From CAVVEC01 sp963770485 (GTDB lineage: Bacteria; Acidobacteriota; Terriglobia; Terriglobales; Acidobacteriaceae): DNA of 64,000 nucleotides. The notes below the pieces were generated by a model that searched no databases, was not told the origin of the DNA, and worked only from the letters and a program-made list of their open reading frames with translations. The stretch is taken from assembly GCA_963770485.1 (NCBI GenBank), contig CAVYPX010000006.1:1-64000 (forward strand). Reading direction: 5' to 3'. Below are positions 8,118 to 15,975 of this stretch, one piece after another. The stretch's first letter is position 1. Every line of letters begins with the position of its first letter. Made by a program: the position numbers and the translations under genes.

Positions 8118-9422
8118 ATGCCGACGGATATCGTCATGCCCCAGATGGGCGAGTCCATCTTTGAGGGGACCATCACCAAGTGGCTGAAGAAGCCCGGCGA
8201 CAAGGTACAGCGCGACGAACCGCTGTTTGAGATTTCTACCGATAAGGTGGACGCCGAAATTCCTGCCCCTGCTTCGGGCGTGCTCAAGGACATCAAGGTA
8301 GCCGAAGGCAACACGGTGCAGGTTAACACTGTGGTCGGAACCATTGCTGGCGACGGCGACGCGGCTGTCGCGCCAATTGCGGCTCCATCGAAAGCCGCGC
8401 CTCAACCTGCTCCGGCAGCCCCCGCGAAGCCGTCGGCCACTCCTGCCACGACACCAGCGGCAGAGCAAAAAGCAACGACGCAACCCACACTTGAGGAAGA
8501 AGACGAACACGCGCGTTCCTCGCCCTTGGTGCGCAAGATAGCCCGCGAACACAGCGTGAATTTGTCGCACGTGCCCGGTACCGGCCTGGGCGGCCGCATT
8601 ACCAAGCAAGACATCATGGCGTTTCTGGAGAAGTCAGAAACCGCCGCGGCTCCCGCGCCGACTGGTACGCCTGCAACTTCACCGCGGCCTTCCGCTCCTC
8701 CTGCCCCTGCCGCCATCCCCGGGGATCTGGTCCCGATGACCCAGATGCGCAAGATCATCGCCCAGCGCATGATCGAATCGCGCCGCACCAGTGCTCACGT
8801 TCACGGCATGTTCCAGGTAGATATGACTCGCATCGTGCAGCTGCGCAACAAAACCAAGTCTGCTTTCGAACAGCGTCACGGCGCGCGTCTTACCTTCATG
8901 CCATTCTTCGTGCGCTCTGCCATTATTGCGCTGCAACAGTTCCCGATCGTTAACGCGTCCATCGAGGGCGAAAACATCCGCTACCATCGCCACATCAACA
9001 TGGGCATCGCCGTCGCCCTCGAGTGGGGACTGATTGTTCCGGTGCTGAAAAACGCCGACGAACTCAACTTCCTGGGATTGCAGCGCGGCATCACTGATCT
9101 GGGTGAGCGCGCCCGCTCCAAGAAACTGAAGCCCGAAGAAGTGGAGGGCTCAACCTTCACCGTCACCAACCCTGGTCAGTTTGGCGCGGTCTTCGGATTG
9201 CCCATCATCAATCAGCCGAACGCCGCCATTCTCGGAGTGGGCGGTATCACCAAGGTTCCGCTTGTCGTCACCGACAACGATGGCAACGATTCCATCGCCA
9301 TCCGCTCCGTCGTCCACTTGACGCTCGGCTACGATCACCGTCTGGTGGACGGAGCCGTCGCCGATCAGTTCATGGCTTTTGTCAAGAAGACGCTTGAAAA
9401 TTGGAGCGAAGAGGTCGGATAA
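8118..9422 (+). CDS. pdhC: Dihydrolipoamide acyltransferase (E2) of a 2-oxoacid dehydrogenase complex
   Basis: 434 residues with the classic E2 order: one N-terminal lipoyl domain with the lipoylated lysine in EISTDKVDAEI (Lys43), an Ala/Pro-rich linker, a peripheral-subunit-binding domain (SPLVRKIAREH to GGRITKQDIMAFLE, about 134-175), a second Ala/Pro linker, then the catalytic domain ending in GYDHRLVDGA with the active-site His and Asp. The lipoyl domain needs LipB, and the E3 partner is lpdA upstream. A TATAAT at 8056-8061 may start its own transcript. Acetyl, succinyl or branched-chain specificity is unresolved. Confidence 0.95.
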   Translation: MPTDIVMPQMGESIFEGTITKWLKKPGDKVQRDEPLFEISTDKVDAEIPAPASGVLKDIKVAEGNTVQVNTVVGTIAGDGDAAVAPIAAPSKAAPQPAPAAPAKPSATPATTPAAEQKATTQPTLEEEDEHARSSPLVRKIAREHSVNLSHVPGTGLGGRITKQDIMAFLEKSETAAAPAPTGTPATSPRPSAPPAPAAIPGDLVPMTQMRKIIAQRMIESRRTSAHVHGMFQVDMTRIVQLRNKTKSAFEQRHGARLTFMPFFVRSAIIALQQFPIVNASIEGENIRYHRHINMGIAVALEWGLIVPVLKNADELNFLGLQRGITDLGERARSKKLKPEEVEGSTFTVTNPGQFGAVFGLPIINQPNAAILGVGGITKVPLVVTDNDGNDSIAIRSVVHLTLGYDHRLVDGAVADQFMAFVKKTLENWSEEVG

Positions 9423-9452
9423 CCCGGTGGTGCTGTGATTGTTTCAGCTTGC

Positions 9453-9740
9453 TTAGCCCTTAGGCGAGGCTGGGGCCGGTTGTGGCGTCTGGGCCCACAC
9501 TGAGGCGCCCAGGCATTCCACCGTGCCGTCAATCACTTTGCCAAGACCCTCTTTGAACTTTACTTCGTCGACAATTTGCCGATTTGTAACGGCTTCGCTC
9601 ATCGAGAGGGCGGCCTGCAAGAACGACATCGCAGCGTCTTTCTTGTCAGCCCCCGAGCGGTTGCCAAACAAGCCTTCAATCGCATTCACGATTGTCGGCA
9701 CGAAACCAATCGCCTGCATCAGTTTTGGTAAGAGGTTCAC
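9453..9740 (-). CDS. Hypothetical protein of the phage-like unit
   Basis: 95 residues, starting at GTG 9740 because GGAG lies 9 nt upstream (an upstream TTG gives 107). It has a hydrophobic N-terminal helix (VNLLPKLMQAIGFVPTIVNAIEGLFG), a charged middle and a Pro/Ala-rich tail. No family recognised. It is the last gene of the minus-strand phage-like series, 130 bp after the membrane protein, a position where lysis or tail-associated genes are common in phages (inference only). Confidence 0.55.
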   Translation of the reverse strand: MNLLPKLMQAIGFVPTIVNAIEGLFGNRSGADKKDAAMSFLQAALSMSEAVTNRQIVDEVKFKEGLGKVIDGTVECLGASVWAQTPQPAPASPKG

Positions 9741-9869
9741 TATTTTGTCTCCGGTTTTGGATTGGGATCTTTGCAATGTGTCGGCTCGCAGAATCGAACG
9801 GGGCGCATGGCTGGTAAGCCAGAGAAGAATTTATCCTCACGAGGAACTGGCGACACCGGCGCATCCCGA

Positions 9870-10340
9870 TTACCGCCGGCCCTGGTGGATTGCCCGGCTC
9901 TCGTCTTCATGCTGCTCCAGCATGCGCTTGATTTCGGCCTGGCCCTCACGCAGTTCTCCGAGCTGAACTTCGCTGCGTATCCGCGCTTCAGTATTGGCCG
10001 TAGCAATCTTCTCCAGATTTGCCACTCGCACCTTCGTCGCCTCGATCTCAGCATCCAGCCTCGATGAGTTCCGAGCATCTTGAATGACATACCCGGCCAC
10101 AGAAAGCACGATCGCTCCTATCGCGCTGAGAACTTTGAGATCGAACTTTGTAACCTGGGCATGTTCGTCGCTGACCCTTGAATCATTTCTGGATGACTGC
10201 GAAAAGGCTTCCACCCGCGCCAGCCTCTCGAGCACTTCGAGTTGAAAGTCGTCACCTGAGTGCCGTACCACCAGCGGCTGTTTTCCGCCGCCTGCGTGAT
10301 GCGTGCGCTTGGGCAGAAGGCCTTCTTCGATTTCGTTCAT
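9870..10340 (-). CDS. Single-pass membrane protein with coiled coil (phage-like unit)
   Basis: About 156 residues: a polar N-terminus, one transmembrane helix (LKVLSAIGAIVLSVAGYVI, around residues 74-92), then a long charged helix (SSRLDAEIEATKVRVANLEK to EIKRMLEQHED) likely to form a coiled coil. The architecture resembles small phage holin-associated or spanin-like membrane proteins, but no motif proves it. The ATG overlaps the stop of the upstream gene (ATGA), so translation is probably coupled. Confidence 0.65.
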   Translation of the reverse strand: MNEIEEGLLPKRTHHAGGGKQPLVVRHSGDDFQLEVLERLARVEAFSQSSRNDSRVSDEHAQVTKFDLKVLSAIGAIVLSVAGYVIQDARNSSRLDAEIEATKVRVANLEKIATANTEARIRSEVQLGELREGQAEIKRMLEQHEDESRAIHQGRR

Positions 10341-10639
10341 AACGGGTAAACAACTGTGTAAACCGTATTCGCGGGTACCGCGTTGGTGTTCGAGACCAAA
10401 CTCACCGACAGCGCTCCTCCTGGCCCCAGCGTCGTGCTCGTGTTTCCCGCGGCCACCGCCTGCTGGCTCGCTGTCGTGAACTCCGGCCACGAAATCAGCA
10501 GCGTTCCTGCAGCCGGCGTTCCGTCCGCTCGATAAACGGTGTCGCTAATCGTGGTGGTCGGGAGCGTTTGCCCCCACAGCCCTGATACAACCAGCAACCA
10601 TAAAAAAAGCCACCCCAAAGGGTGGCGCGCCTGGAACAT
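10337..10639 (-). CDS. Short secreted beta-rich protein, tail-like, probably truncated
   Basis: 100 residues: a signal peptide (FLWLLVVSGLWGQ) then a beta-rich segment (SDTVYRADGTPAAGTLLISW). This resembles the N-terminal module of longer proteins in acidobacterial phage-like regions (from memory, unverified). The frame stops at VYPL and the next gene starts at once. GGAGGAG lies 2 nt before the ATG, so the start is sure. A terminator-like hairpin falls within codons 5-13 (see 10602-10626). Confidence 0.65.
   Translation of the reverse strand: MFQARHPLGWLFLWLLVVSGLWGQTLPTTTISDTVYRADGTPAAGTLLISWPEFTTASQQAVAAGNTSTTLGPGGALSVSLVSNTNAVPANTVYTVVYPL
10602..10626 (-). terminator. Terminator-like hairpin inside the start of a gene
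   Basis: On the minus strand GCCACCC-ttt-gGGGTGGC is followed by seven Ts. It lies only 13-38 nt into the gene that starts at 10639, so it would stop transcription inside the signal-peptide codons. It may act as an attenuator or be the terminator of an earlier arrangement. Confidence 0.65.
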
Positions 10640-10782
10640 AACTCCTCCAATGCTAGCTGATCACCGCGCAAAACTCCGCGACCGGGCCTGCGCTAAGTCC
10701 TGAATGATTCCGATTGTGATTGGGAAAACTGAGAACTGAGAACTGGGAACCGAGAACTGCATTAAAACCTGAAGCCTGCTGC

Positions 10783-11361
10783 CTACTTCCCTGCCTTGAC
10801 TTGCTCCACCAGATACCGTTTCACGCTGTTCACATACACGTCTGCGAAATCCACCATCGGGCGCTTAACTTCGATCAACTGCATCGCCTCTCCCAGCCTC
10901 CAGTTCAAAGAACAGAGTATGGCCAGCGTCATCATCGGCGCCCGGTGGACTCCGGCCGCGCAGTGGACGAACAATTTGCTCCCATCCTCGTCCAGCGCCT
11001 GCAGCGCGAAATCCACTCCCTGCTGAAAGATCTCTGGTGGCTTCGGTTGGAAATCATCATCAATCGGGTTCCACAGCACCGCGATCCCGTGCGGTTCCGC
11101 CAAAGCGGTATCGTCAAATTCGACTTGCATGTCGAGGATGTGGGTCACGCCGGCGCGTGCCACTTCCGCCATATTCTGCGCTGTCCAGATGCCGCCGCCG
11201 ACCGCGATTCGGCCGGTCACCCAAGTCATGTCCATCCTGAAAGTCCCGTGTGCCGGAGGCGTCCACGCCCCCGTCCCAGCCTGGTTTCCCAAAGCCGTTG
11301 ACCACCGGCGGGCGGCCGACGAAAAGCCACGCGCCACGTCCGACCAACGACTGACTTTCAT
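10783..11361 (-). CDS. Dual-specificity protein phosphatase family
   Basis: 192 residues. The phosphatase signature HCAAGVHRAPM (HC-x5-R, around residue 131) gives the nucleophilic cysteine and phosphate-binding arginine; the general-acid aspartates lie in NPIDDDF. The family removes phosphate from Ser/Thr/Tyr residues or other phospho-substrates. The first 40 residues are variable and the start is not certain: ATG 11361 overlaps the previous stop (ATGA coupling); a later ATG near 11232 would still keep the domain. It lies inside the minus-strand phage-like series. Confidence 0.87.
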   Translation of the reverse strand: MKVSRWSDVARGFSSAARRWSTALGNQAGTGAWTPPAHGTFRMDMTWVTGRIAVGGGIWTAQNMAEVARAGVTHILDMQVEFDDTALAEPHGIAVLWNPIDDDFQPKPPEIFQQGVDFALQALDEDGSKLFVHCAAGVHRAPMMTLAILCSLNWRLGEAMQLIEVKRPMVDFADVYVNSVKRYLVEQVKAGK

Positions 11362-11630
11362 TTTACGGCATCATTCACCGGCTCTCCCGCCTCCGGCACG
11401 CTATCTTTCGTAACCTCCGTGCTCAACTCTGTCGCTTCGGGAAGCTGCAGCCGGCGGAGCAGCGTCTTCGCCAGCGAATCTTCCTGGGGCGCTTCTTCGG
11501 GCGTGATTACGGGAGCCAGCCCAATCATCTCGAACAGGTATTTCATTGCCAGGTAGTGACCCTTGTCGACTTCCCGGATCGTGGTCTTCACCATCGACTT
11601 CGCCGCCATCCCCGCCGAGTTTGGAACCAA
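11358..11630 (-). pseudogene. Small-terminase-like or phage regulatory protein, 5' truncated
   Basis: The convincing part begins around 11594 and reads TTIREVDKGHYLAMKYLFEMIGL, then an acidic tail to a TGA that overlaps the phosphatase start. Helical 'KGHYLAMKYLFEM' segments are common in small-terminase-like proteins of acidobacterial phage-like units (from memory). The 5' end runs into the transposase remnant in another frame, so an insertion or deletion has probably removed the N-terminal HTH part. Confidence 0.45.
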
Positions 11631-12009
11631 AGAACTCGTCCTGCATGGCCAACCGGATTCGCTGAAGCATAAACCATGCCGACTTCTGGGTAACCTTCAC
11701 GTCTCGGGCAATTTCGTAGCTACTCACCCCGTTCTTGCAATTGGTGAGCATCCAAGTCGCGGTAAGCCACTTGTCCAGCGGAATCGGGCTATCTTCGTAG
11801 ATCGTTCCAACCTTGATGGAGAACTCGCGTTTGGGGTGGTGGCTGCCACACTTCCAAGTTCGCCGCTTTGCGTTGAAGCTGACCTTCGTCGCTCCGCAAC
11901 CGGGACATACTACACCGTTGGGCCAACGGCGGACCGCGATGTAGTCGATACAGTTGTCATGGCTAGAGAAGTAGACGATTGCTTCTTGCAGGCTTTTTGG
12001 TTCGCTCAT
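11401..12009 (-). pseudogene. IS1595-type transposase, N-terminal fragment
   Basis: From ATG 12009 (GGAG 5 nt upstream): a zinc ribbon VCPGCGATKV ... WKCGSHHPKREF, then TIYEDSPIPLDKWLTATWML and YEIARDVKVTQKSAWFMLQRIR. This order is typical of IS1595-family transposases. Similarity stops near 11610, before the catalytic core, and the frame then runs through unrelated sequence to 11401. No terminal inverted repeat was found. The upstream sigma-like frame reads straight into it without a stop. Confidence 0.78.
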
Positions 12010-12729
12010 ATTCGCTCCACAGGTATAAGATGCACCAAAACCAGTGGGCGATTCAACTATATTATTGCCATTATTTTTGGTTTGTTCTGAGCCACTTGCA
12101 GGATTTCCCTCCATTTTGCCCTCTTGACAAGTTTCCGTCGCTTCGCGTTTTGTAGCCGGCAGGCGCGTCAGTATCTCCCTTTTCAGGAAAACTTCGCTGA
12201 TTCGATCCAGCGTTTCGGCATAGCGGCGCGCCGCCGTGCGCAGCCCGCAACCTAGCAGACGCCCCGCTTCTTCCTGCGAGTACTCCTGCAGCACAATCTT
12301 TGCAATCAGCTTCCTCTCGAATTCATCCAATACTTCCAGGCTGCGCTCCACGTCGTGCACAAAAATCACCGCATCCTCGAATGTGGCAGCGTGATACGAA
12401 GTGACCCGCGTCCGGAAGAACTCCCGCCCCAGCAACGAGGGCAACCGCCCGACTTCGATCGCAAGCCGCATATAACGCCGGAGCATCCCTACGGTTCGAT
12501 CCCGGTACAGCCAAAGGTCGGAAGAGAGGTCGGAAGCAGGATCGGAAGAAAGCCCGGAATCGTTGCCGGAAAGCGCGTTGCCTTCTGCCAAACTGGCTCG
12601 TCCACCGGATGCTGAGCTGAAATCTTCCTCTGCGAGATCAATCTCTGCCAGATCGGGCGGAATCGGGTCATGCTCGCGGAAGTCCGCTTGTGGGGGTTCG
12701 GCCACCGATGTCATCGCCGAGGCGGTCAT
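12010..12729 (-). CDS. Sigma-region-4-like HTH protein of the phage-like unit
   Basis: From ATG 12729 (perfect AAGGAGG 6 nt upstream; overlaps the Zn-ribbon stop as ATGA) about 240 residues precede the transposase start. An acidic N-terminus leads to a helical domain (LYRDRTVGMLRRYMRLAIEVGRL) and a sigma-70-like helix-turn-helix (KLIAKIVLQEYSQEEAGRLLG, around 140-165). It probably controls transcription of the phage-like unit. It has no stop of its own before the IS1595 fragment, so a sigma-transposase fusion could be translated. The original C-terminus is lost or unclear. Confidence 0.65.
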
Positions 12730-12971
12730 GCGTTCCCTCCTTCCCCGCAAACCAGGGCCAGCGCGCGTTGTTGGCTCTTAATCTCCACCTTGTCGTTCAC
12801 CGGCAAACGCGGCTTGCTTCTCCTTTGGCGCACACCAGGCAACTCCAAGATCGACGCCGCGCACCCGGAGCAGTGCACCTCTTGCGACCCTTGCACTCGC
12901 ATCCACAACCCGCCACAACGCTCGCAGTACTTCAGTTCCAATTGCACGATTTCCAAATCTTCTATTTCCAT
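12726..12971 (-). CDS. Small zinc-ribbon protein
   Basis: 81 residues from ATG 12971, chosen for GGAGG 5 nt upstream (another ATG is four codons earlier). Two CxxC pairs, YCERCGG and HCSGCAAS, form a zinc ribbon after an acidic N-terminal helix (MEIEDLEIVQLELKYC). The C-terminal half is basic. Likely a nucleic-acid or protein-binding accessory of the adjacent sigma-like protein, to which it is translationally coupled by an ATGA overlap. Confidence 0.72.
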   Translation of the reverse strand: MEIEDLEIVQLELKYCERCGGLWMRVQGSQEVHCSGCAASILELPGVRQRRSKPRLPVNDKVEIKSQQRALALVCGEGGNA

Positions 12972-12995
12972 GATTGCCTCCACTGACTCCTGAAA

Positions 12996-13034
12996 TAAAA
13001 AGGCCCTGCGCCGATGTCTCGGCTACAGGGCCCG
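12996..13034 (-). terminator. Intrinsic terminator
   Basis: On the minus strand GGGCCCTG-tAGCCGA-gaca-TCGGCg-CAGGGCC is followed by TTTTTATTT. It separates the 68-residue gene (13099-13305) from the Zn-ribbon gene, so it ends the first transcript or attenuates the rest of the unit. Confidence 0.82.
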
Positions 13035-13098
13035 TTTCTGTTACGGATAGCCTGCTTGAATTATTTAGTTATGAATGCCCGCACAAAAGCGGCCGCGA

Positions 13099-13305
13099 TC
13101 ACGGCGCCCGCTGGCGGAAGTAGCCTTCCTCATAGCCGGATTTCAGCACCCGGCCGTTCTGCACCACGACGCTGACCTTGCCGGTAAACTGGAGCGACCA
13201 CAGCAGCCGTTCCATCGCCGCCGAGAGCACTTCCGCCCCGCGTACCTTGCGGCGAAATTCCTCGAAGGTCCTATCTTCGTTCTCGGGTTTTGAATGGTCT
13301 GACAT
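13099..13305 (-). CDS. Small hypothetical protein, first gene of the phage-like unit
   Basis: 68 residues: charged N-terminus (MSDHSKPENEDRTFEEFRRKVRGAE), then AMERLLWSLQFTGKVSVVVQNGRVLKSGYEEGYF. No family recognised. It is transcribed divergently from the XRE-S24 repressor and ends before a strong terminator, the position of an early gene under repressor control. A DNA-binding or Cro-like role is conceivable but no HTH is visible. Confidence 0.6.
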   Translation of the reverse strand: MSDHSKPENEDRTFEEFRRKVRGAEVLSAAMERLLWSLQFTGKVSVVVQNGRVLKSGYEEGYFRQRAP

Positions 13306-13380
13306 TGTATTTGTGAGTTATATTGTGCTGTCATCCTATAGCTCTGGGTTTGCGAGGTCAATAGTATTTTCTATTAGATG

Positions 13381-13413
13381 TTGTGATTGCCGTCACAATA
13401 GCGTCATGCTATG
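13381..13413. promoter_or_regulatory. Candidate repressor operators
   Basis: Two adjacent palindromes in the divergent region: TTGTGA-ttgccg-TCACAA (13381-13398) and ATAGC-gtcat-GCTAT (13399-13413). Another weaker one, AATAG-tattt-CTATT, lies near 13362-13376. They are placed to control both the S24 regulator and the minus-strand unit. Confidence 0.5.
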
Positions 13414-13536
13414 ATCCCAAATGGATGGTTTTCGCTGTGGAATTCCCACTCTGGAAGTCGCCAGGGCGGGACGGGACGGCATTTGCTTCCAGATGTTGTG
13501 TCGTCCCTGTCAATAACAATTCGCTATAGGAGGTGC

Positions 13537-13542
13537 TATACT
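13537..13542 (+). promoter_or_regulatory. -10 box (TATACT) of the XRE-S24 gene
   Basis: TATACT ends 7 nt before the ATG at 13550, which predicts a leaderless or near-leaderless transcript. An AGGAGG lies 14 nt or more upstream of the ATG and overlaps the promoter, so it is not a usable Shine-Dalgarno. Confidence 0.5.
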
Positions 13543-13549
13543 TTCCGCC

Positions 13550-14266
13550 ATGAAATTCAAAATCCTGCAGGATAACCTTCGCAAAACCCTGTGGCAGCGC
13601 ATCGAAGAAGGCGAATTGACCGGGTTGCGCCTGGCTGAACAAACCGGCTTCCGACAGGCCCACATCTCCAACTTCCTCAACCGCAAGCGGGGGTTGAGTC
13701 TCGAGGGCATGGACAAGGTCCTGAGGGTGCAGCACCTTTCCGTGCTGGATCTGCTCGATCCCGGCGAGGTCAACAAGCGCGCCAGCATCCTTCCCCCCAG
13801 CGATGACGAATTTGAGAACGTGCTGGTGGTCGAGGGCGATATCGCGGCCACCGAGCCTATGGTCATGAGCATGGTGGTCAAGGAAATCCTCAAGTTCAAG
13901 AAGAGTTTCTTGCGCAGCCTGCGTCCCGAGATGGACGGGAACCGCGATAATTGGGAGCGCTTCGTGGTCATCGAGGCGAACGGCCGCGAGGGCATGAGCA
14001 TGTATCCGCGCCTGCTGCCCGGCGCCACCGTCCTCATCGATCGCCACTACAACTCGCTGAAGCCTTATCGCAAAGGCGAGTTCAACATGTACGCCGTGAA
14101 AAAAGAGGGCACCTGCACCATCAAGTACGTGGAGCTGGCGGGCAATCACCTGGTCTTGCGTCCCCACAACCAGGCTTACCCCATCGAGATCATGCCCATG
14201 GACCCGGGCACCACCGCCGCGGATTATCTGATCGGCCGGGTTTGCTACGTAGGGATCGAAACGTAG
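13550..14266 (+). CDS. XRE-type HTH regulator with S24 (LexA/CI-like) peptidase domain
   Basis: 238 residues. The N-terminal helix-turn-helix (LRLAEQTGFRQAHISNFLNR, around 25-44) is followed by a linker and a C-terminal S24 fold: GMSMYPRLLPGATVLID contains the serine nucleophile region and FNMYAVKKEG the lysine of the dyad. Such repressors bind operators as dimers and are cleaved or conformationally switched on DNA damage. It faces the minus-strand phage-like unit, as in lysogeny control regions. Whether self-cleavage is active cannot be told, since the Ala-Gly cleavage site is not obvious. Confidence 0.88.
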   Translation: MKFKILQDNLRKTLWQRIEEGELTGLRLAEQTGFRQAHISNFLNRKRGLSLEGMDKVLRVQHLSVLDLLDPGEVNKRASILPPSDDEFENVLVVEGDIAATEPMVMSMVVKEILKFKKSFLRSLRPEMDGNRDNWERFVVIEANGREGMSMYPRLLPGATVLIDRHYNSLKPYRKGEFNMYAVKKEGTCTIKYVELAGNHLVLRPHNQAYPIEIMPMDPGTTAADYLIGRVCYVGIET

Positions 14267-14299
14267 GATTGCAGAATTCCGCTGACCCCAGCGCGATTC

Positions 14300-14441
14300 T
14301 GTCACCCCGAGCGCAGTCGAGTGGCCTGCTGTTTGTCCCGAGCACGAATGCCGGCGAGACCCTGCTTTGGGTCAGGCCGAACAGCAGGTTCCTCGACACG
14401 CTTTCGCCGCTTTCCGCGGCTGCAAGCGGCTCGGAATGACA
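14300..14441. repeat. Long imperfect palindrome ('gtcaccccgag' family)
   Basis: TGTCACCCCGAG at the left pairs with CTCGGAATGACA at the right; inside, CCTGCTGTT pairs with AACAGCAGG. It lies between the S24 regulator and the HdeD gene. It is related in its ends to the repeat inserted in lipB and to 58858-58949. Confidence 0.78.
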
Positions 14442-14564
14442 AGACTTCAGGCGCCAGGCGATCCGCCGCGCGGGAAAGAGAATCCATGACCGCCCTCCGG
14501 TTTGCATAAATCTCCCGGGAAGCGCAGAATGTGCCGGTTCGCAATTCTCAAGCGGGAGGCAAAC

Positions 14565-15146
14565 ATGACGGAGCAAAACACAGTCGCCCTGCTGCGGCAG
14601 GGATCGAATTGGTCCATCGTCTGGGGAATTGTGCTGATCATCTTCGGCGCACTCGCTATCGGCTCGCCGTTCATCGCGGCCGTCGCGGTCACTGTGCTCA
14701 TCGACTGGCTCATTATCTTCGCCGGAGTTGTACATCTGGTGCTGGCTTTTCACTCCCACCGCGCCGGCAGCCTGATCTGGAAGCTGCTGGTCGGGCTCGC
14801 CTACGTTTTCATGGGAACTTACCTGCTGATGCATCCCGTGCTCGGCGTAGCCTCGCTCACCTTGCTGCTGGCGTCGCTGTTCCTGGTCGAAGGCGTGCTG
14901 GACATCGTGCTGTTCTTCCAGTTGCGTTCCCTGAGGGGCTCGACTTGGATGCTGTTCGACGGCCTGGTCACTCTTCTGCTAGCCGGGCTGATCTGGGCCC
15001 AGTGGCCGTCCAGTTCGCTGTGGGCGATCGGAACTCTGGTAGGCATCAGCATGATCATCAGCGGCTGCGCTCGCGTCATGATGTCGTTCGCCGTGCGCAA
15101 GGCGCTGAACCAGGCGACGCCGCAGCCGTTGCATAAAGCGGCGTAA
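14565..15146 (+). CDS. HdeD-family membrane protein
   Basis: 193 residues with six hydrophobic segments and hardly any soluble part, matching the HdeD/DUF308 family first linked to acid resistance in enterics. Seen: IVWGIVLIIFGALAIGSPF, LIIFAGVVHLVLAF and the repeated helix pairs typical of the family. ATG 14565 follows GGGAGG at 5 nt; upstream in-frame starts add a basic non-conserved tail. It is a stand-alone gene. The function in this organism is unknown. Confidence 0.88.
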   Translation: MTEQNTVALLRQGSNWSIVWGIVLIIFGALAIGSPFIAAVAVTVLIDWLIIFAGVVHLVLAFHSHRAGSLIWKLLVGLAYVFMGTYLLMHPVLGVASLTLLLASLFLVEGVLDIVLFFQLRSLRGSTWMLFDGLVTLLLAGLIWAQWPSSSLWAIGTLVGISMIISGCARVMMSFAVRKALNQATPQPLHKAA

Positions 15147-15263
15147 GGACGTCTGGCAAGTCTGGGGTTAACGACACGAGGCATGGGCGCCCAGGGTGAG
15201 CCTCGTTTGCAGGGAAGCACAGCCTCGACCAGCAATCAGTGGCGCTTCATCAGTGGCGCTTCA

Positions 15264-15584
15264 TCAGTTGCTTCCAGCTTGGCTGCGCCAAGCCGCGATC
15301 GCAGACGCGCCTCGCGCCAGGTGACCGAGTGTGGCCGGAAGAGTGATGACATCGGGGCCTTTCGTCTTGCCCGTGACGATTGGCCTGTTGGCAACGGTTT
15401 CGTAGGCGTAACCGGTCAAGGTAGCCTGAATGTGCGCATCGGAGGACATGATCACATCCAATCGGGTCCAACCGAAATGGGTTTTGCCGTGAATAGCAAA
15501 TCTGAGGCCGAGATAGCGATGCGTGACGCCATGGCCATCCAGCGCGCCTGTCCCTCGGCGTAGGCCGAAAGTCTCCGTTGACAC
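15264..15584 (-). pseudogene. Remnant of a secreted acidobacterial protein (C-terminal part)
   Basis: The frame YLGLRFAIHGKTHFGWTRLDV to LTGYAYETVANRPIVTGKTKGPDV looks like the C-terminal beta-rich part of larger exported proteins seen in Acidobacteria (from memory). No signal peptide or N-terminal domain lies upstream, and there is no Shine-Dalgarno. Best read as a decayed gene; the surrounding 15147-15702 holds nothing else recognisable. Confidence 0.45.
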
Positions 15585-15702
15585 GCTTCACGGGGTGCTG
15601 TCTTCAACGTGCTCACTGCCCTCTGCTATCATCAGGATTGCCGCAAGTTTTTCCGCCATGGACGAAGAAATTCCCAGCATTCGCATTCCCACGGAGGCAT
15701 TC

Positions 15703-15921
15703 ATGGATGAAGCAGCTGCCACGACCGCCGGTTCACGCCGTAATGAGGACATTGCATTGGATCTGATGAAATTTATTGCCATGACCACAGGCTACGGCCG
15801 GACCAGCGCCTCGGGGGTTGGATTTCAGGGCAGCGGCGCCGCCGCCAAGCCCGAAGAATACGCGGCTCATCTGCTTGAGCTCTACGGAAGATGCCTGGAG
15901 GCGGTGCAGAGGAAGAAGTAA
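15703..15921 (+). CDS. Small conserved-looking hypothetical protein
   Basis: 72 residues from ATG 15703, which has GGAGG 5 nt upstream; an ATG at 15658 would add 15 residues. The stretch NEDIALDLMKFIAMTTGYGR and the tail YAAHLLELYGRCLEAVQ are predicted helical with a Gly-rich middle. No function can be assigned. It is a single gene convergent with Oar receptor 1. Confidence 0.6.
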   Translation: MDEAAATTAGSRRNEDIALDLMKFIAMTTGYGRTSASGVGFQGSGAAAKPEEYAAHLLELYGRCLEAVQRKK

Positions 15922-15975
15922 CTCCGCTCATGATCCCAAACCAGGCAGCGGGCACTGCACTCAGACCGCAGCGGG

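Noticed and set aside
11401..12750. One 449-residue protein as a normal gene
   Set aside because: It joins unrelated domains (sigma-like and transposase), then ends in frameshifted sequence; treated as insertion debris.
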